A stretch of 64,000 nt of DNA from Onthophagus taurus (taxonomy: Eukaryota; Arthropoda; Insecta; Coleoptera; Scarabaeidae): positions 1,674,001 to 1,738,000 of the forward strand of contig NC_091968.1 in assembly GCF_036711975.1 (NCBI RefSeq), written 5' to 3'. The notes under the pieces were generated by a model. The model was not told where the DNA came from. It saw nothing but the letters and a program-made list of their open reading frames with translations, and ran no database searches. Positions 9,294 through 20,765 of this stretch are shown here, one piece after another (positions within the stretch are counted from its first letter, which is position 1; each line of letters opens with the position of its first letter). A program made the position numbers and the translations under genes.

Positions 9294-12200
9294 CTAAAAA
9301 AAAAATACTTTAATACAGATGTTTCATATTTAGACTTTTATAGGTTTGGATTATAAATAACGTTAGGAAATATTTTGGAAGATTTATCTCAATGAAATGG
9401 ATTAGGTACTCATAAAAAGCTACTACATAATGAACGTTTTGCTTAACGTCTTTTGCTTCCTTACTCAGAACATGTCAGAAAGTGAAAACGTTATGGAAAA
9501 AGTGACAGGTGGAAAGAAAATGATGTTGGATGGAAGACACAACACGCTACGTGATGGAAGAAGATGTTAGATGCAAAGAACAAGATGTACGAAAGTGAAA
9601 ATATCATAGAAAAGGTGACGAATAGAAGACACAACACGCTAACTGATGGAAGAAGATTTTATATGCAAAAAACAAGATTTAAGAACGTGAAAAATCATGG
9701 CAAAGGTGACAGATGGAAAAAAAACGATATTAGATGCAGGATAGGACACGCTAAGTGGTGGAACAAGATGTCAGAATCTGAAAACATCATGGAATAGGTG
9801 ACAGATGGAAAGAAAAGGATACTATCTGGAAGACACAATATGCTACGTGGTGTAAGAAGATGTTAAATGTAAGAAACAAGATGTCAAAATGTGAAAACGT
9901 TGTGAAAAAAGTGTCAGATGAAGAGAAAACAATGCTAAATGGGGGGACAGAATACCCTACGTGATTAAACAAGATGTTAGATGCAAGAAACAAGATGTCA
10001 AAATGTGAAAACATAATCGCGGTACGTGATGGAAGAAGATGTTAAATGTAAGAAACAAAATGTTAGAATGTGAAAATTACAAACGGAAGCAAAAAGGTGT
10101 AAAATGATGGTCAATGGATATTGCTGACAAAAAACAAGATACTGCTTGCAGAAGGCAAAACATTACTCCCACATGATTATACAAGGGGTATTCCTGTAAG
10201 TCATGGCTTAATTTTAACCACAAATACTAGCGTTAAAATGATGATGATTCGTGTAAAAATCTTTAGTTTAGTAGTAGTAAGAAATTTTTAAACATTTTCT
10301 TAAATATTTTCAATATGGTTTGTCTTAAAAAGATAAAATTTGGTAAACAGTGCAATTTTATCATAAAAAATCGTTTAAGATCAATTTTGAAAATATGCAA
10401 CCACCGGATCAATACTATACAGAATGTTCACAAATGTTATTTCGTTAAAACTTTATTATTTTGTCATAAACCTTTAAATTTTACAACTGATGCTAAAAGC
10501 CTATCTCATTTTAAAATTATTTTCACTCTTAAAAATGTTTGTTTAGATACATCGTTTTCGGGTTATTCGCAAAAAGATACAACCTCGATTATGAAATGTT
10601 TTCATTAATCGTAGGTACCTATGAAAACAAGTTGTAACTGGAGCAGTAAAGCAACTGTCAAATCGTTACTTAACATTCGTCAGTCGGTATTAGTTGTTTA
10701 AAATGACAAATAAGTAGTTTTAGTGAGCAAACTGACACGCATTTAACATTGGGAGAGTGTTTAGGCAATGTTAACGCAGTGGTGAGATGATAAATAACTG
10801 ATGATATTGTTGATATCAACAGTTGGGACATTTCGGAATATCCTAAAGTATGGCTCGGCGTGTGCTACACGAACAGCAATTATATCCATAGCACTTGTCG
10901 ATAGTACAAGAATTAAAAATTGCTGGTCATCCGCTGCGAGTACAGTTTTGCTATATTATGATGGAAACATGTACTATTGATGCTGCGTGTTTAGAAAAAA
11001 TACTTTTTATTATATATATATTTTTTATTTTACGATTTATTTTCATGGGCACCTACGATTCATGACAGTATTTCATGTACGAGGTTATATCTTTTTGTGA
11101 ATAACTCTAAAATGATGCGTCTAATCAAAAAATTCTAAGAGTAAAAATAATTTTAAAATGAAATAAGCTTTTAGAATCAGTTGGAAATTATAAGTGTTTA
11201 CGACATAATAAAAAAGTTGTAAGGAAATAACCTTTGTGAACACCTGTATTGCATTGATCCCATGGTTGCATACTTTCAAAAGTGATCTTCTTTTCTCTTA
11301 TCTTTCTAAGACAAACCATATTGAAAATATTTAAGAAAATGTTTAAAAATTTTTTAACTTTGAATTTTGACACGAATCGTCATCATTTTAATTCTAGTAT
11401 TTGTGATTAAAATTATGCCACAACTTACAGAAATATCCTGTTCACTGTTTGCGAAGGAGTAAATATTGCTTGTAGAAGACTAAACAATGCTTGTAGAGGA
11501 CTAGTTGCTGCTAGTAGAAAATTGGATACTAAAAACAGAAGATAAGATACTTTTGGTAGAAGACTAGATTCTATGTGTTGTTTGTCACAAGGTGCTAACA
11601 CGTGACAAATAAGGTGCTAGAAACGTCATTTAGAAACATTTCACAGTAATTTATAAGGAAAACCGCGAGATTTTTTTGCAAGAAAGTTGCGAGAAATAAA
11701 ACAGCAGTCGAGATCTATGTTTTCCAGAGCATCTATTCCTCGCAAAGCACTGCTCGCCTCTTACAAGGTCGCTCGCCGTATTGCCAAATGCAAAAAACCG
11801 CATACGATTTCTGAAGATCTAATTTATCTGCAACGATTGATATGGTATCAGCATCTAATGAAATAAAAAATATTCCTCTTTCTAACAATACGACTAGTCG
11901 GCGCATACATGACATTGCTGAAGACATTAATGAGTAAATTGTGGAAAAACTTTCTGGTTTATTTGCCATTTAGCTGGATGAAGCGACAGACAGTAATAAT
12001 GAGAGTATATTAATTAAAATAAAATCTTTTCAATTGTAGAGGATTAGTTGCTGCTAGTAGAAGATTGGATACTAAAAACAGAAGATAAGATACTTTTGGT
12101 AGAAGACTAGATACTCTACTATTGTTACTACTACCACAAGACTAGGTATTGCTAATGCAAGATTAGATACTGCTAATTGAAGGCTGATACTGCCAATAGA

Positions 12201-15200
12201 AGGTTACATACTGCTTGCAGAAGGCTTGATACTGTATACAGAAGACTAAATACTACGTGCAGAAAACTAAATGTTGCTAGCAGAAGATTAGATGCTAAAA
12301 ACAGAAGGCAAGATACTTCCGGTAGAGTACTAGACACTCTACTATTGATAGAAGACTAAAATAGAACACTGTTCATTAGTAACTAGTTTTTTAGATATAA
12401 GTTTCTTAGAGGTTCATCGTCTTTATATAAAGGTTGTCTTTAAGCAATAAAAGCCCAGTTTTGGTTAACCGATGGTTTTATTTGTATTTTTTTATTTTAT
12501 AATTGGTGCGACACGTGTTCCGCCATTCAGGCATCACTGGGCACGAGTAAACACAAAAGAAGGAATGTGAGTCAACTTATACATTACATTGAACTTAATC
12601 TAGAAGTATATAGAATATATTCACCGTCAAGGGCCAGAGACACTAACTTCAAGAGTGCCACAGGTAGAAAACGACATATCGAATGATAAACTATTTTTGA
12701 CATATATTCAATTCAAATTAGAGAATTACTAGATTGTTGAAACTGTTAAAAAACTTGTTAACCTCAAAAATAACTATACTTCTAGATTAAGTTCAATGTA
12801 ATGTATAAGTTGACTCACGTTCCTTCTTTTGTGCCTAGTCGTGCCCGTTGATGCCTGAACAGCGAAAACCGTGTCGCAACAATTATACAAATACAAATAA
12901 AAGCATACCTTTAGTTTTTAACTAGTTACTGCTGCCACAAGATTAGATGGAAATCTAGATACTGCTAATAGAAGGTTACCTACTGCTTGCAAAAGATCAG
13001 ATACTGCAGGCAGAAGACTAGATACTACTAATAAAAAACTAGATCCTTCTTATTGAACATCAGACACTACTAGCAAAACATTAAATAAAAAATTGAATCC
13101 TGTACGTCATTCCTAAGCAACCTTTTGACTTCCCTCATTAATACCAGCTTTAGGGAGAAGACTAAACAGTGAAGACTAATATTATATAGACTAGAGAGCT
13201 ATTACTCTGTTTTTTAATTCGGAGGAATAAAATGAAAAGAGGAGAAAATTGAGCTTTTATTGCTCAACGCCTACCTTTAGTTTTTAGCTAGTTACTGCTA
13301 CCACAAGACTAGATGGAAATCTAGATATTGCTAATAGAAGGTTACCTACTGCTTGCAGAAGACCAGATACTGCAGGCAGAAGACTACTTAGATAGTACTA
13401 ATGGAAAACTACTTCCGGTCTACCGGAAGTAGATAACTTCGTTATTTTAAATGGAATCCTATAGTTTTCATTACACCTCTTAATTGTACGTAAAAAAATA
13501 TTTTGACTTTCATAAAAGTTATTGGTATCTAGCGTTTTTCGTTTTGGAATTATTTTGATTTTAAGTTTTTTTTTGGCAAATTTCACCATGCTCTTTGAAA
13601 CGCCATATCCCAGCCAACGTTCATTCAAAAAAGATCTAAATTGGTACAATTACTCTTCAGATGGTGTCAAATAGATTGTATCAGAGATTATTATCGAATT
13701 ATAATAATGAATAATATGGAATTGAGTAGAGTTGAACGCGTTATTTCCGATTAGTTTACATCACCACATCAACAAACAAATCAACACAAGACTTGGAAAC
13801 AGTGGCGCCGACTACGGGGGGCTGCGGGGCTTGAGCCCCCCCGATAGTCGGCGCCACGAGGTTTGAACCCCCCCGGAAAATCGTAAAAGTGTACAATTGT
13901 ATTACTTATTATTAAGAAAAGTTCATATAAAGGTGTGTCCTAAAATGCTTCCTAAGGGAGGTAGAGCGCTTTGAAGAAGACGTTCAATATGTGGTTATTT
14001 CTCATTATTTCAAAAACTACTAGGGTTAGAAACACGAAATTTTGCATATCTAGCTATTTTTACGGGGCGAATACGATAATCGAATAAAAAATTAGAAGGA
14101 ATGTGCAGTTACGGAAATAAGGGATAGGGGGCGCAATTTATTTCCCATATTTCTTTTTGCTTTGATCTTTTCACTATTTTAACCTCAAAATTAGAATCTA
14201 CGGAAAAACATACATAAAAAATGTTCTGCTTATAAAATGGTCTACGACCACTCGTTTTCAAGATAAATAATACTAAGTAAAATCTTAGTAGGCTCCTTTC
14301 ATTTGTTGATCTTTGCTGTCAAGCGGTCGACAAAAAATTATTTTAGTGCAACAACCATTATAATTTACGTTTAATTAAATCAAAATGGTTCAATACTCAA
14401 ACGAAGAGATGGCAAATATTCACTTTACGTACGGTAGAGCTGATGGAAATGCCAGAGAAGCACGAAGATTGTACGCAGAACGATAGCCAAATCTACAACT
14501 TCCCTGTGAACAAACGTTCGCTTCTATTCATAGAAGATTGTGTGAAACTGGGCGCTTTAAGGAAAATCGTTACGACTGTGGAAGATCATGCACTACGAGG
14601 ACTGTAGAAGTGGAAGAAAGGGACTACAGTTCAGTCGTTGGATTATGGAACAATGGCGCCATGACAGAAATTTTCCGGAAAAAGTGTTGTTTACCGATGA
14701 AACTGGATTTACCCGAGATGGCGTCATTAACTTCCATAATATCCATGTTTGGGCCGATGAAAACCCATACAATGTTTTAGCCACGAAACATCAAGAACGA
14801 TTTTCTATTAATGTATGGGTTGGTATTATTGGGGATCATTTAATTGGTCCGCATATACTTGATAACCGCCTCAACGGTACAACTTATCTTAACTTTTTGC
14901 AAAATACCTTGTTTGAACTGATGGAAGAAGTGCCGTATCAAACAGGAAGGGAAATGTGGTTTATGCATAATGGGGCTCCTCCTCATTTCAGCGTTCAAGT
15001 ACGGCAATATTTAAATGAAACCTACCGTGAAAGATGGATAGGTCAAGATAGCATGGCCTGCACGTTCACCGGACTTGAATCCCATAGACTTCTCTTTCTG
15101 GGGCTACCTTAAATATTTAGTGTATGCAACACCAGTTAACAATGTCGAAGAGCTAGAACAACGTGTAAGGGACGGTTGTAACACTATTCGAAACAAACAA

Positions 15201-16635
15201 GGTATTTTTTGGAAAGTAAGACGTTCATTAATTAAACGAGTGAGATGTTGCATTGACATGGATGGTGGAATTTTTGAACAATTCTTATAACTCCTTTTGG
15301 TGTTATTTGTTAAAAATTTAAGTGCTTTTTGTTAATGTTTTAAGTTACACTTTTTATTTTTGTTAAATTGTTAATACGTTTTGTTTAGATTGTTTTTATT
15401 AAGGTTTTGGTAAAATTTTAAGTTATTATGAAAAATTAGTAACAATCATCTTGTGAATCATTTTGATAAAATTAACCATGATTCGCAGAAATTTTTGTAG
15501 ACAATGTACGAAGTAATTTTTTATCACCCATTTGACAGCTGAAATCAAACCAATGAAAGAAGCCTAGATGAGAAATAACCACATATTGGACGTCTTCTTC
15601 AAAGCACTCTACCTCCCTTAGGAAGCATTTTAGGACACACCTTTATATGAACTTTTCTTCATGATTTTTTATGTAGAATCACACCTTTAAATATATGAAC
15701 GCAATTTCCGGGCACCCTGTATACAATACAATTGTATTGCAATAAGGTGTACCATTTGAAAAAGTTCAGCCCCCCTTAAATATTAAAAAGGCGGCGCCAC
15801 TGCTTGGAAATGTCTTATTGTCTTAGTTAAATGAAGTAGCTGTTGTTGTATGATATTAAAAAGGATTTTTTTAAAATATTATATAGGTTAGGAAAAGTGA
15901 AACAATTCTTTTTGGATTATTTTATAGGTTAGGTAATTTTTTTACCTGACATAATGAAGGTACACCATTAGCACACCTTTGATGAAACTTATATCCACAA
16001 GTTCGACAGCAAAACCCTTGAAAAAGTAGTCTCCGACAAGTCTCACAAAAGACGATTGAAAAAAACGTTTTCCGTACAAAGTTATGTGAGATGGTGGTTG
16101 GAATAGGAAACTTATCAATAACTTTGACAGTAATCTCGTCGCAATCCAACGTAGAAATATCAACATCCCAATTAATGGGAAACTCCGAACCTAACGCATA
16201 CACACAACAAACCTCGCAAATTAAATTTCTTAATTTCATTGCTTTAGCTAAAGCCTCTCGTAGCGTTTGACCTTTTCTAACTTGCACACTCGTCCGTTGT
16301 TGATTTGGTAAATGTGCTCTAAGTAATTTATGTTTGGATAATGTATCAATTTCAGGACGTCTTGGGAAATATTGATACGTTGTTGTCGATTCGCACTCAA
16401 CAGAACCATTATTCAATTCTTCTAATAATTTACGTTCTTTTGATTCCAATTCATGTAATTTACAGGTTAAATCGTCGTATTCTTTTAAGTACATAGACGA
16501 GGGTGGCCTAATATCCGCAAACTTTGCATTTAGGGTGTCGATATTAGCTCGAGTCAATGCGATAACATTTTGTATATTTCTGAGTTCGTTAATTTTGGAA
16601 ATATCTGTTTCATCCCCACTGTCTGTTGTCGACAT
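7950..16635 (-). CDS. Raf: Raf serine/threonine kinase (pole hole), gene span of two coding exons
   Basis: Raf is the MAP3K that receives Ras-GTP at the plasma membrane and phosphorylates MEK. The coding sequence seen here is 15946-16635 (N-terminal region, RBD, C1) joined to 7950-9293 (CR2, kinase, C-terminus). The junction is phase 0: SLCQ is followed by [13 protein letters not shown], as expected for insect Raf. I chose ATG at 16633-16635 ([11 protein letters not shown]); the frame stays open up to an AG at 16726-16727, so an upstream coding exon or an earlier start is possible. The 6.65-kb intron between the exons is packed with satellites, a foldback element, hAT pieces and a nested mariner-like insertion. 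Identity is certain; the extreme 5' end is not. Confidence 0.92.
9294..9473. other. Raf intron start
   Basis: The A/T tract at 9295-9315 is the polypyrimidine tract of the Raf acceptor on the minus strand. Nothing else was recognised before the satellite begins. Confidence 0.4.
9474..10185. repeat. Degenerate tandem repeat, about 100-125 bp units
   Basis: At least five imperfect units share the order TGTCAGAAAGTGAAAA, ATCATGG, AAGGTGACAGATGGAA, GAAGACACAACACGCTA, GATGGAAGAAGATGTTAGAT and GCAAGAAACAAGATGTC. Some units are internally deleted. The array ends in the TACTGCTTGCAGAAG minisatellite type at about 10140. The same family occurs at 2735-3056. Confidence 0.7.
10186..11445. mobile_element. 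Foldback element with arms of about 400 bp
   Basis: The left arm (about 10186-10625) is matched in reverse complement by about 11038-11440. Examples: TTTTCAATATGGTTTGTCTT at 10307 against its complement near 11310, and the CCTGTAAGT / ACTTACAG ends. The unpaired centre holds a transposase scrap. The short frames in the arms (10315-10608 and 11188-11373) are copies of each other and not genes. Confidence 0.75.
10840..10995 (+). pseudogene. Mariner-like transposase scrap
   Basis: In the centre of the foldback element the plus strand reads [12 protein letters not shown], then [17 protein letters not shown] across a break. This matches the block before the catalytic domain in the DUF4817-type family, which normally has RVLHE..LYPYHLQRVQ. 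It is too short and broken to be functional. Confidence 0.5.
11455..11575. repeat. About 21-bp minisatellite (block a)
   Basis: Repeated units like TGCTTGTAGAAGACTAAA and TGCTAGTAGAAAATTGGA. The same family forms blocks at 12020-12370, 12925-13080 and 13285-13420, and in opposite orientation at 35865-36640 and 40740-40930. Confidence 0.65.
11700..12015 (+). pseudogene. hAT transposase fragment (ZBED5-like)
   Basis: Across two frames the plus strand reads [26 protein letters not shown], then [36 protein letters not shown] and [18 protein letters not shown]. This is the segment around the first catalytic Asp of Buster/ZBED5-type hAT transposases. Stops and frameshifts interrupt it and the minisatellite flanks it, so it is a dead relic in the Raf intron. 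Confidence 0.7.
12020..12370. repeat. About 21-bp minisatellite (block b)
   Basis: About 16 units of the type AGAAGACTAGATACTGCTA, each a variant of TACTGC-TNNCAGAAGNNTAGA. The small open frame 12177-12359 exists only because the repeat is in frame with itself. Confidence 0.7.
12474..12906. mobile_element. MITE with about 130-bp terminal inverted repeats
   Basis: The left arm 12476-12612 and right arm 12773-12905 are inverted copies: GTGAGTCAACTTATACATTA at 12570 against its complement at about 12802, and the TTTTATTTGTATTT ends. The spacer is about 160 bp. No coding content. Confidence 0.75.
12925..13420. repeat. About 21-bp minisatellite (blocks c and d)
   Basis: Two minisatellite blocks, 12925-13080 and 13285-13420, with nearly identical starts (TTTTTAACTAGTTACTGC at 12916 and TTTTTAGCTAGTTACTGC at 13272). 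One segment was therefore duplicated. Confidence 0.6.
13421..13799. other. Raf intron, unassigned
   Basis: A minus-strand open frame of 83 codons (13398-13649) has no recognisable domain and is probably chance or a transposon scrap. 13792-13799 (CTTGGAAA) is the left target-site duplication of the next element. Confidence 0.35.
13914..15660 (+). mobile_element. Mariner-like element with about 95-bp inverted repeats, nested in hAT
   Basis: 13914-14010 and 15564-15660 are inverted copies with few differences: GGTGTGTCCTAAAATGCTTC at 13932 against GAAGCATTTTAGGACACACC at 15622. They enclose the transposase pseudogene on the plus strand. It lies entirely within the hAT element, so it inserted later. 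Confidence 0.85.
14385..15290 (+). pseudogene. Mariner-like transposase, DUF4817-type, broken
   Basis: The best-preserved copy of this family in the window. It starts [20 protein letters not shown] and includes an HTH ([17 protein letters not shown]). The catalytic blocks are [18 protein letters not shown] (first Asp), [11 protein letters not shown] and [12 protein letters not shown] (third Asp). It ends GGIFEQFL at TAA 15288-15290. Damage: TAG at 14484 where the family has Tyr, frameshifts near 14607 and 15065, and Asn in place of Asp in [10 protein letters not shown], which removes the second catalytic residue. Confidence 0.8.
15946..16635 (-). CDS. Raf: Raf exon: N-terminus, Ras-binding domain and C1 domain
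   Basis: The donor CAG|GTAAAA is at 15946/15945. A coiled region ([20 protein letters not shown], then [20 protein letters not shown]) is followed by the RBD ([35 protein letters not shown]). The C1 zinc finger is next, with H-x12-C spacing starting at [17 protein letters not shown] and ending [18 protein letters not shown]. The RBD carries the basic and TLREAL features used to bind Ras. The Met at 16635 is my choice; the frame is open further 5' as far as 16725. Confidence 0.9.
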
Positions 16636-16725
16636 TTTCCGTAATCTAAAGTTGTTATTAGTACCATGAATGATGGGGGCCCCGTTTCCATTCAACACCA
16701 ACTTCAACAGGATTCTAAAAGGACC

Positions 16726-16975
16726 CTAAACAATTTTATATTATTTTTTTATCGTTATGATAAAGGGGTTAATATTAATTTTTTTTTTGGATTTTGGATT
16801 AAATTAAAAGAATAATAACATACCAAAAACAAACACACTGAATATACCGATGTAAAAAAAAACGTAACCCGTGTTGTCGTCGTTGACGTCTCTCTCTCTT
16901 TTTTTTGACGTTTAATGTACGTGTGTGTGTGTATGTGTGCGGCGCGTTCTCTGTTGCGGTGTTGCCACGCGCAAA
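16726..16975 (-). promoter_or_regulatory. Probable Raf 5' region
   Basis: Upstream of the Raf N-terminal exon on the minus strand. It contains several GACGT/TGACGT motifs, CT-rich and GT-rich microsatellites, and a locally GC-rich patch at 16930-16985. It could be first exon, first intron or promoter; the sequence alone does not decide. Confidence 0.35.
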
Positions 16976-18495
16976 ATCCTACTACTACAATGTTTACGTC
17001 ATTTCTACACTTCTTCCATCCTTTTCAATTATAGATATTAACTCCAAAAATTCTAGTTAAAACACAACTTTATCAATAAGATATCAAATAAATTGTGTAC
17101 TTTTTATATTTCGTTTTATTTGAATTGATCGTCATTTTATTTACTCGGTAAAACCAATTTAATGCATTGATAGCGTTTTTAAATCAAATTATTCCCAGAA
17201 TTTAAAATTAAAAAAAATTGGTGTGATCATTAAGGTTATGTTTGTCAAATTAAATGTCATTTTTGACGTTTTAAATAAATTTTAATTATTTAATTATTTT
17301 TATTTTAATTATTAGAATTAATCAATTTAATGATATTAAGATTAGTATTTTAATTTCCTTGCTCAATTTAATTATTTATATTAATTTATAACTAAATTAA
17401 ATTAAAAACGTCAATTATGACAAATAATTAAAAATGGCGGTAAATTCAAAATTTTCGTATGCAGTGAATTTCGTTTCACTTAAAATACAATATACAAAAA
17501 TATATTTCCATACAAACCAGGACGTACCTCCTAAACCCGAAACATTTTAGTTCTAGGTGTAGTGTTAGTTCTAACTTTAATTGTTATACACCGCTAGACC
17601 AAGAACTAGAATCATTTTAAGTTTAGCAGTCGTAAGAGACGTACGGCTAAACCGAAATATTTCTGGTTCTAGATCTAATGTTAGTTTTAGTGACAGTGCT
17701 AGTGTAAAACTAGAACTAACACTATACCTAGAATTAGAATCATTACGGTTTACCCGTCTTTAGAGACGTGCGGCTAAACCCAAATAATTCTACTTCTAGG
17801 TCCAGTGTTCGTTCAACTTGTATTTTAGTAAAAATAGACAACAATTTAGCGCTGAATAACAATTAAAACTAGAACTAACGCTAGACCTAGAACTAGAAAC
17901 CTTCGGGTTTAACCGTGCGTCTCTTAAGACAGAAACTCAGAGTTATCATAAGGACGAAAACTATTCCTTTACAAAACTACCCAATGCCTGCGCTATTCAG
18001 CTATGCTACTACTACAATGCTACTACAATTTACACTTCTTCCATTCTTTTCAATTATAGATATTACCTCCAAAAATTCTAGTTAAAACACAACTTTATCA
18101 ATAAGATATCTAATAAATTGTGTACTTTTTATATTTCGTTTTATTTGAATTGATCGTCATTTTATTTACTCGGTAAAACCAATTTAATGCAATGATAGCG
18201 TTTTTAAATCAAATTATTCCCAGAATTTAAAATTAATAACATGTGTCATCATTAAGGTTATGTTTGTCAAATTAAATGTCATTTTTGACGTTTTAAATAA
18301 ATTGATAATAAAATAAAATTAAATTTATAAATTAGTTTAGAACTATTTGAATTAATCAATTTAATGATAGTAAAATTAGTGTTTTAATTTCCTTGCTCAA
18401 TTTAATTGTTTATATTAATTTATAACTAAATTAAATTAAAAACGTCAATTATGACAAATAATTAAAAATGGCGGTAAATTCAAAATTTTCGTATA
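16976..18495. repeat. Tandem segmental duplication, about 1.03 kb
   Basis: 16976-17640 and 18005-18670 are direct copies. Both start TACTACTACAATG, both contain TTCAATTATAGATATTA(C/A)C and AAATGGCGGTAAATTC, and both run into the CAGTGAATTTCG end of the palindromic element. The duplicated unit is therefore flank plus element end. Confidence 0.8.
17462..18004. mobile_element. Palindromic-array element, short copy
   Basis: Begins CAGTGAATTTCG (17462), continues with TACAATATACAAAAATATAT, then palindromic units of CTAGAACTA type around AAACCCGAA / AGACGTGCGG, and ends with the module ACTCAGAGTTATCAT...TTTACAAAACTACCC (17937-18000). Confidence 0.7.
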
Positions 18496-18666
18496 CAGTG
18501 AATTTCGTTTCACTTAAAATACAATATACAAAAATATGTTTCCATAGAAACCAGGACGTACCTACTAAACCCGAAACATTTTAGTTGTAGGTCTAGTGTT
18601 AGTTCTAACTTTAATTTATACACCGCTAGACCAAAAACTAGAATCATTCAGGTTTAGCAGTCTTAA

Positions 18667-20600
18667 CCCTACGATGCATAAACCGGGCCTCTCAGGCCTC
18701 ATAATTTTCTTAAAATAATTTCAATCGGCTTGAACATTTAGATATGCTCTAAACACGTCTTTATTGAATACACACTTGATTCAAAAACATTCAAGTGTAT
18801 TTAGCAATCGAAAAAAAAATCGTTTCCATTAGCACTCCGTATTTGCATAAACCGGGCCTCCGAAGCCCGTGTACTACTAGTTACTATAGAACAAGTTTCA
18901 ACTTGTTTATTACAGGTTGAGGGTTATTATAATTTGCCAAACACTGCTGCGCGGAATTGTGCGTGTCTGTGCAAGTTAAAACGTGTATTACTGTTGAATG
19001 TATAAAAGTAGGTGCAGCTGTTTTTCATTCAATTGGATTGAGTGAACTTGTGAGATACATATGATAATGGCGTCAAAAAGGAATGTGAAAAGCGCGAGAT
19101 TTGGCGACCCCGATTATGAAGAAATATTGGTGCAGTGGGCAGCTGAATGTGACGATCTGCCTTCTGAAGAAAGTGATGTGTCAGAAGCAGAAAATGATGA
19201 CACAGAAGATAGAAATTTCGAATTGGTTCCTGACGAGTGTTCTGATCATGGTGACGATAATTCAGAGGATGATGTTGATAATATTGGTAAGCCTTCAACG
19301 AGCGGTTACATTGCTCCAAGTGGTCTGGTATGGAGTTTGAAACCTTCAGCAAAAAATAAAATTCAACCACACAACATTATTCGACGTTCGCCAGGACTAG
19401 CAAGGAAACATATGGCTGCAATACCAAAAGAAGCGTTTCAGTTATTTGTAACTCCAGTTATTATACAAGAAATTGTGAACTGTACTAATTTAGAGAGCAA
19501 ACGTGTTTATGGAGCAAAAGGAAAACCGTGGAAAGATGTAACTGTTGATGAATTTCTGCATTCTGTGGTTTACTTATTCATGCGGGAGTTGACAGAAGCT
19601 GGGATGTTCCTGCGAGAGAATTATTTTGTGATGAATTTGCCAATCCTGTATACCGAGCCACAATGTCCAGATTTGACGACAAGAGAACCCCCTAATGCGC
19701 GTTTGGGAACCAATAAGTTAGCAATGGTATCCTACATTTGGGATTTATTCATTCAGCAATGCAAAACCTGCGTCATACCAGATACTAATGTAACTATTGA
19801 TGAACAACTCGTTGGGTTTAGAGGTAGATTCACATTCGTTCAATATATGCCAAGTAAACCGGCAAAATATGGACTTAAAATATTTTGGATGTGTGAATCT
19901 ACGTCTGGTTATACTTTGGATGGTTTAGTTTATGTTGGTCGCCAGCCCGGAGAACCTCCACGTAAAAACCTGGAGCTTGAAGTAGTACAAACTCTTGTGC
20001 GTGGCATTCATAATTCTGGTCGCAATCTCACCATAGACAATTTCTTCACTAGTATTCCGCTAGCAACTTATCTGTTGGATAAAAATATTACTGTTGTGGG
20101 TACACTACGTCAGAATAAGCGTGACATTCCGAGAGAAATGAAAGCCTCAAAAGATCGTGTAGTTCAAAATAACGTATCCATGGTAAGTAAAAAGAATCTA
20201 TCAATGACGACACTAAGAAGAAGCCTGAAATCATCTCTCATTATAATAAAACAAAGGGCAGTGTTGACATCATGGATCAAATGATGTCGACATACACGTG
20301 CAAGAGGCAAAGTAAACGATGGCCCAATACATTTTTCTTCAACATCATTGATGTTGATGTTGCAGCACTACCCAAACTACAACATAGGAGTGACTCACAA
20401 ACGCAGAATGTTTTTGAAAGATTTAGTGAAGGAACTAGTGATACCACATATGCAGAGAAGATCTACTAACCCTAACCTACGGCGTACTGTCCGGGAGTGT
20501 ATGAGCAGATTTATTGATATATGTGGTCCGCCAGCCGCTCACACAAGTGCAACAATTAAGAGAAAAAGATGCTCAGTATGTCCCGCTGTTAAATTATTGA
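18667..20600 (+). mobile_element. piggyBac element, 3' end lost
   Basis: The left end CCCTACGATGCATAAACCGG directly follows TTAA (18663-18666), the obligate piggyBac target. GCATAAACCGGGCCTC recurs at 18844 as a subterminal repeat. The transposase follows. No matching right end or second TTAA with inverted CCCTACG was found, so the 3' end is deleted. Confidence 0.8.
19061..20595 (+). pseudogene. piggyBac transposase (PGBD-like), frameshifted
   Basis: The long frame 19061-20284 has an acidic N-terminus (about residues 20-90) and then the DDE_Tnp_1_7 domain. DTNVTIDEQLVGFRGR carries the first Asp, NLTIDNFFTS the second and VDIMDQMMSTYTCKR (next frame) the third. PSKPAKYGLKIFWMCES is a typical block. 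Breaks lie near 20190-20280 and 20365. The tail HKRRMFLKDLVKEL in a third frame reaches the first cysteines of the C-terminal zinc finger (KRKRCSVCPA, about 20578) and then stops. Catalytic residues remain but the gene cannot make an intact protein. Confidence 0.88.
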
Positions 20601-20765
20601 ATGCCAATTTGATGTTAATTAATGTCATTTTGATTTTGATAATGCCAATTTGATTATGACAGTTGCCAAATTGGTTTTGTTTAATGCCATTTTGAATTTG
20701 ATTTACATATGTCAATTTGAACGTGAAAAGGTATATGATCATTCAGGTTTAGCCGTCTTTAGAGA

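Larger units (their letters stand above)
13800..15802. mobile_element. Non-autonomous hAT element with exact 8-bp target duplication
   Basis: The element begins CAGTGGCGCCG and ends CGGCGCCACTG. It is bounded on both sides by CTTGGAAA (13792-13799 and 15803-15810), the 8-bp duplication and CAGTG-type end expected of hAT. The original element is short: an internal GGGGGGC/GCCCCCC hairpin at 13815-13850 and a short right part. Most of its present length is the mariner-like element nested inside it. Confidence 0.85.

Noticed and set aside
8939-9313. 124-codon plus-strand frame
   Set aside because: Antisense to the Raf CR2/kinase exon; an artefact of strong coding bias on the other strand.
9474-10185. 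Possible CRISPR-like regular repeats
   Set aside because: Units are long, degenerate and lack constant short repeats with unique spacers; the genome is eukaryotic.
12177-12359. 60-codon frame with repeated [15 protein letters not shown] pattern
   Set aside because: Arises because the 21-bp minisatellite is a multiple of three; no independent sign of a gene.
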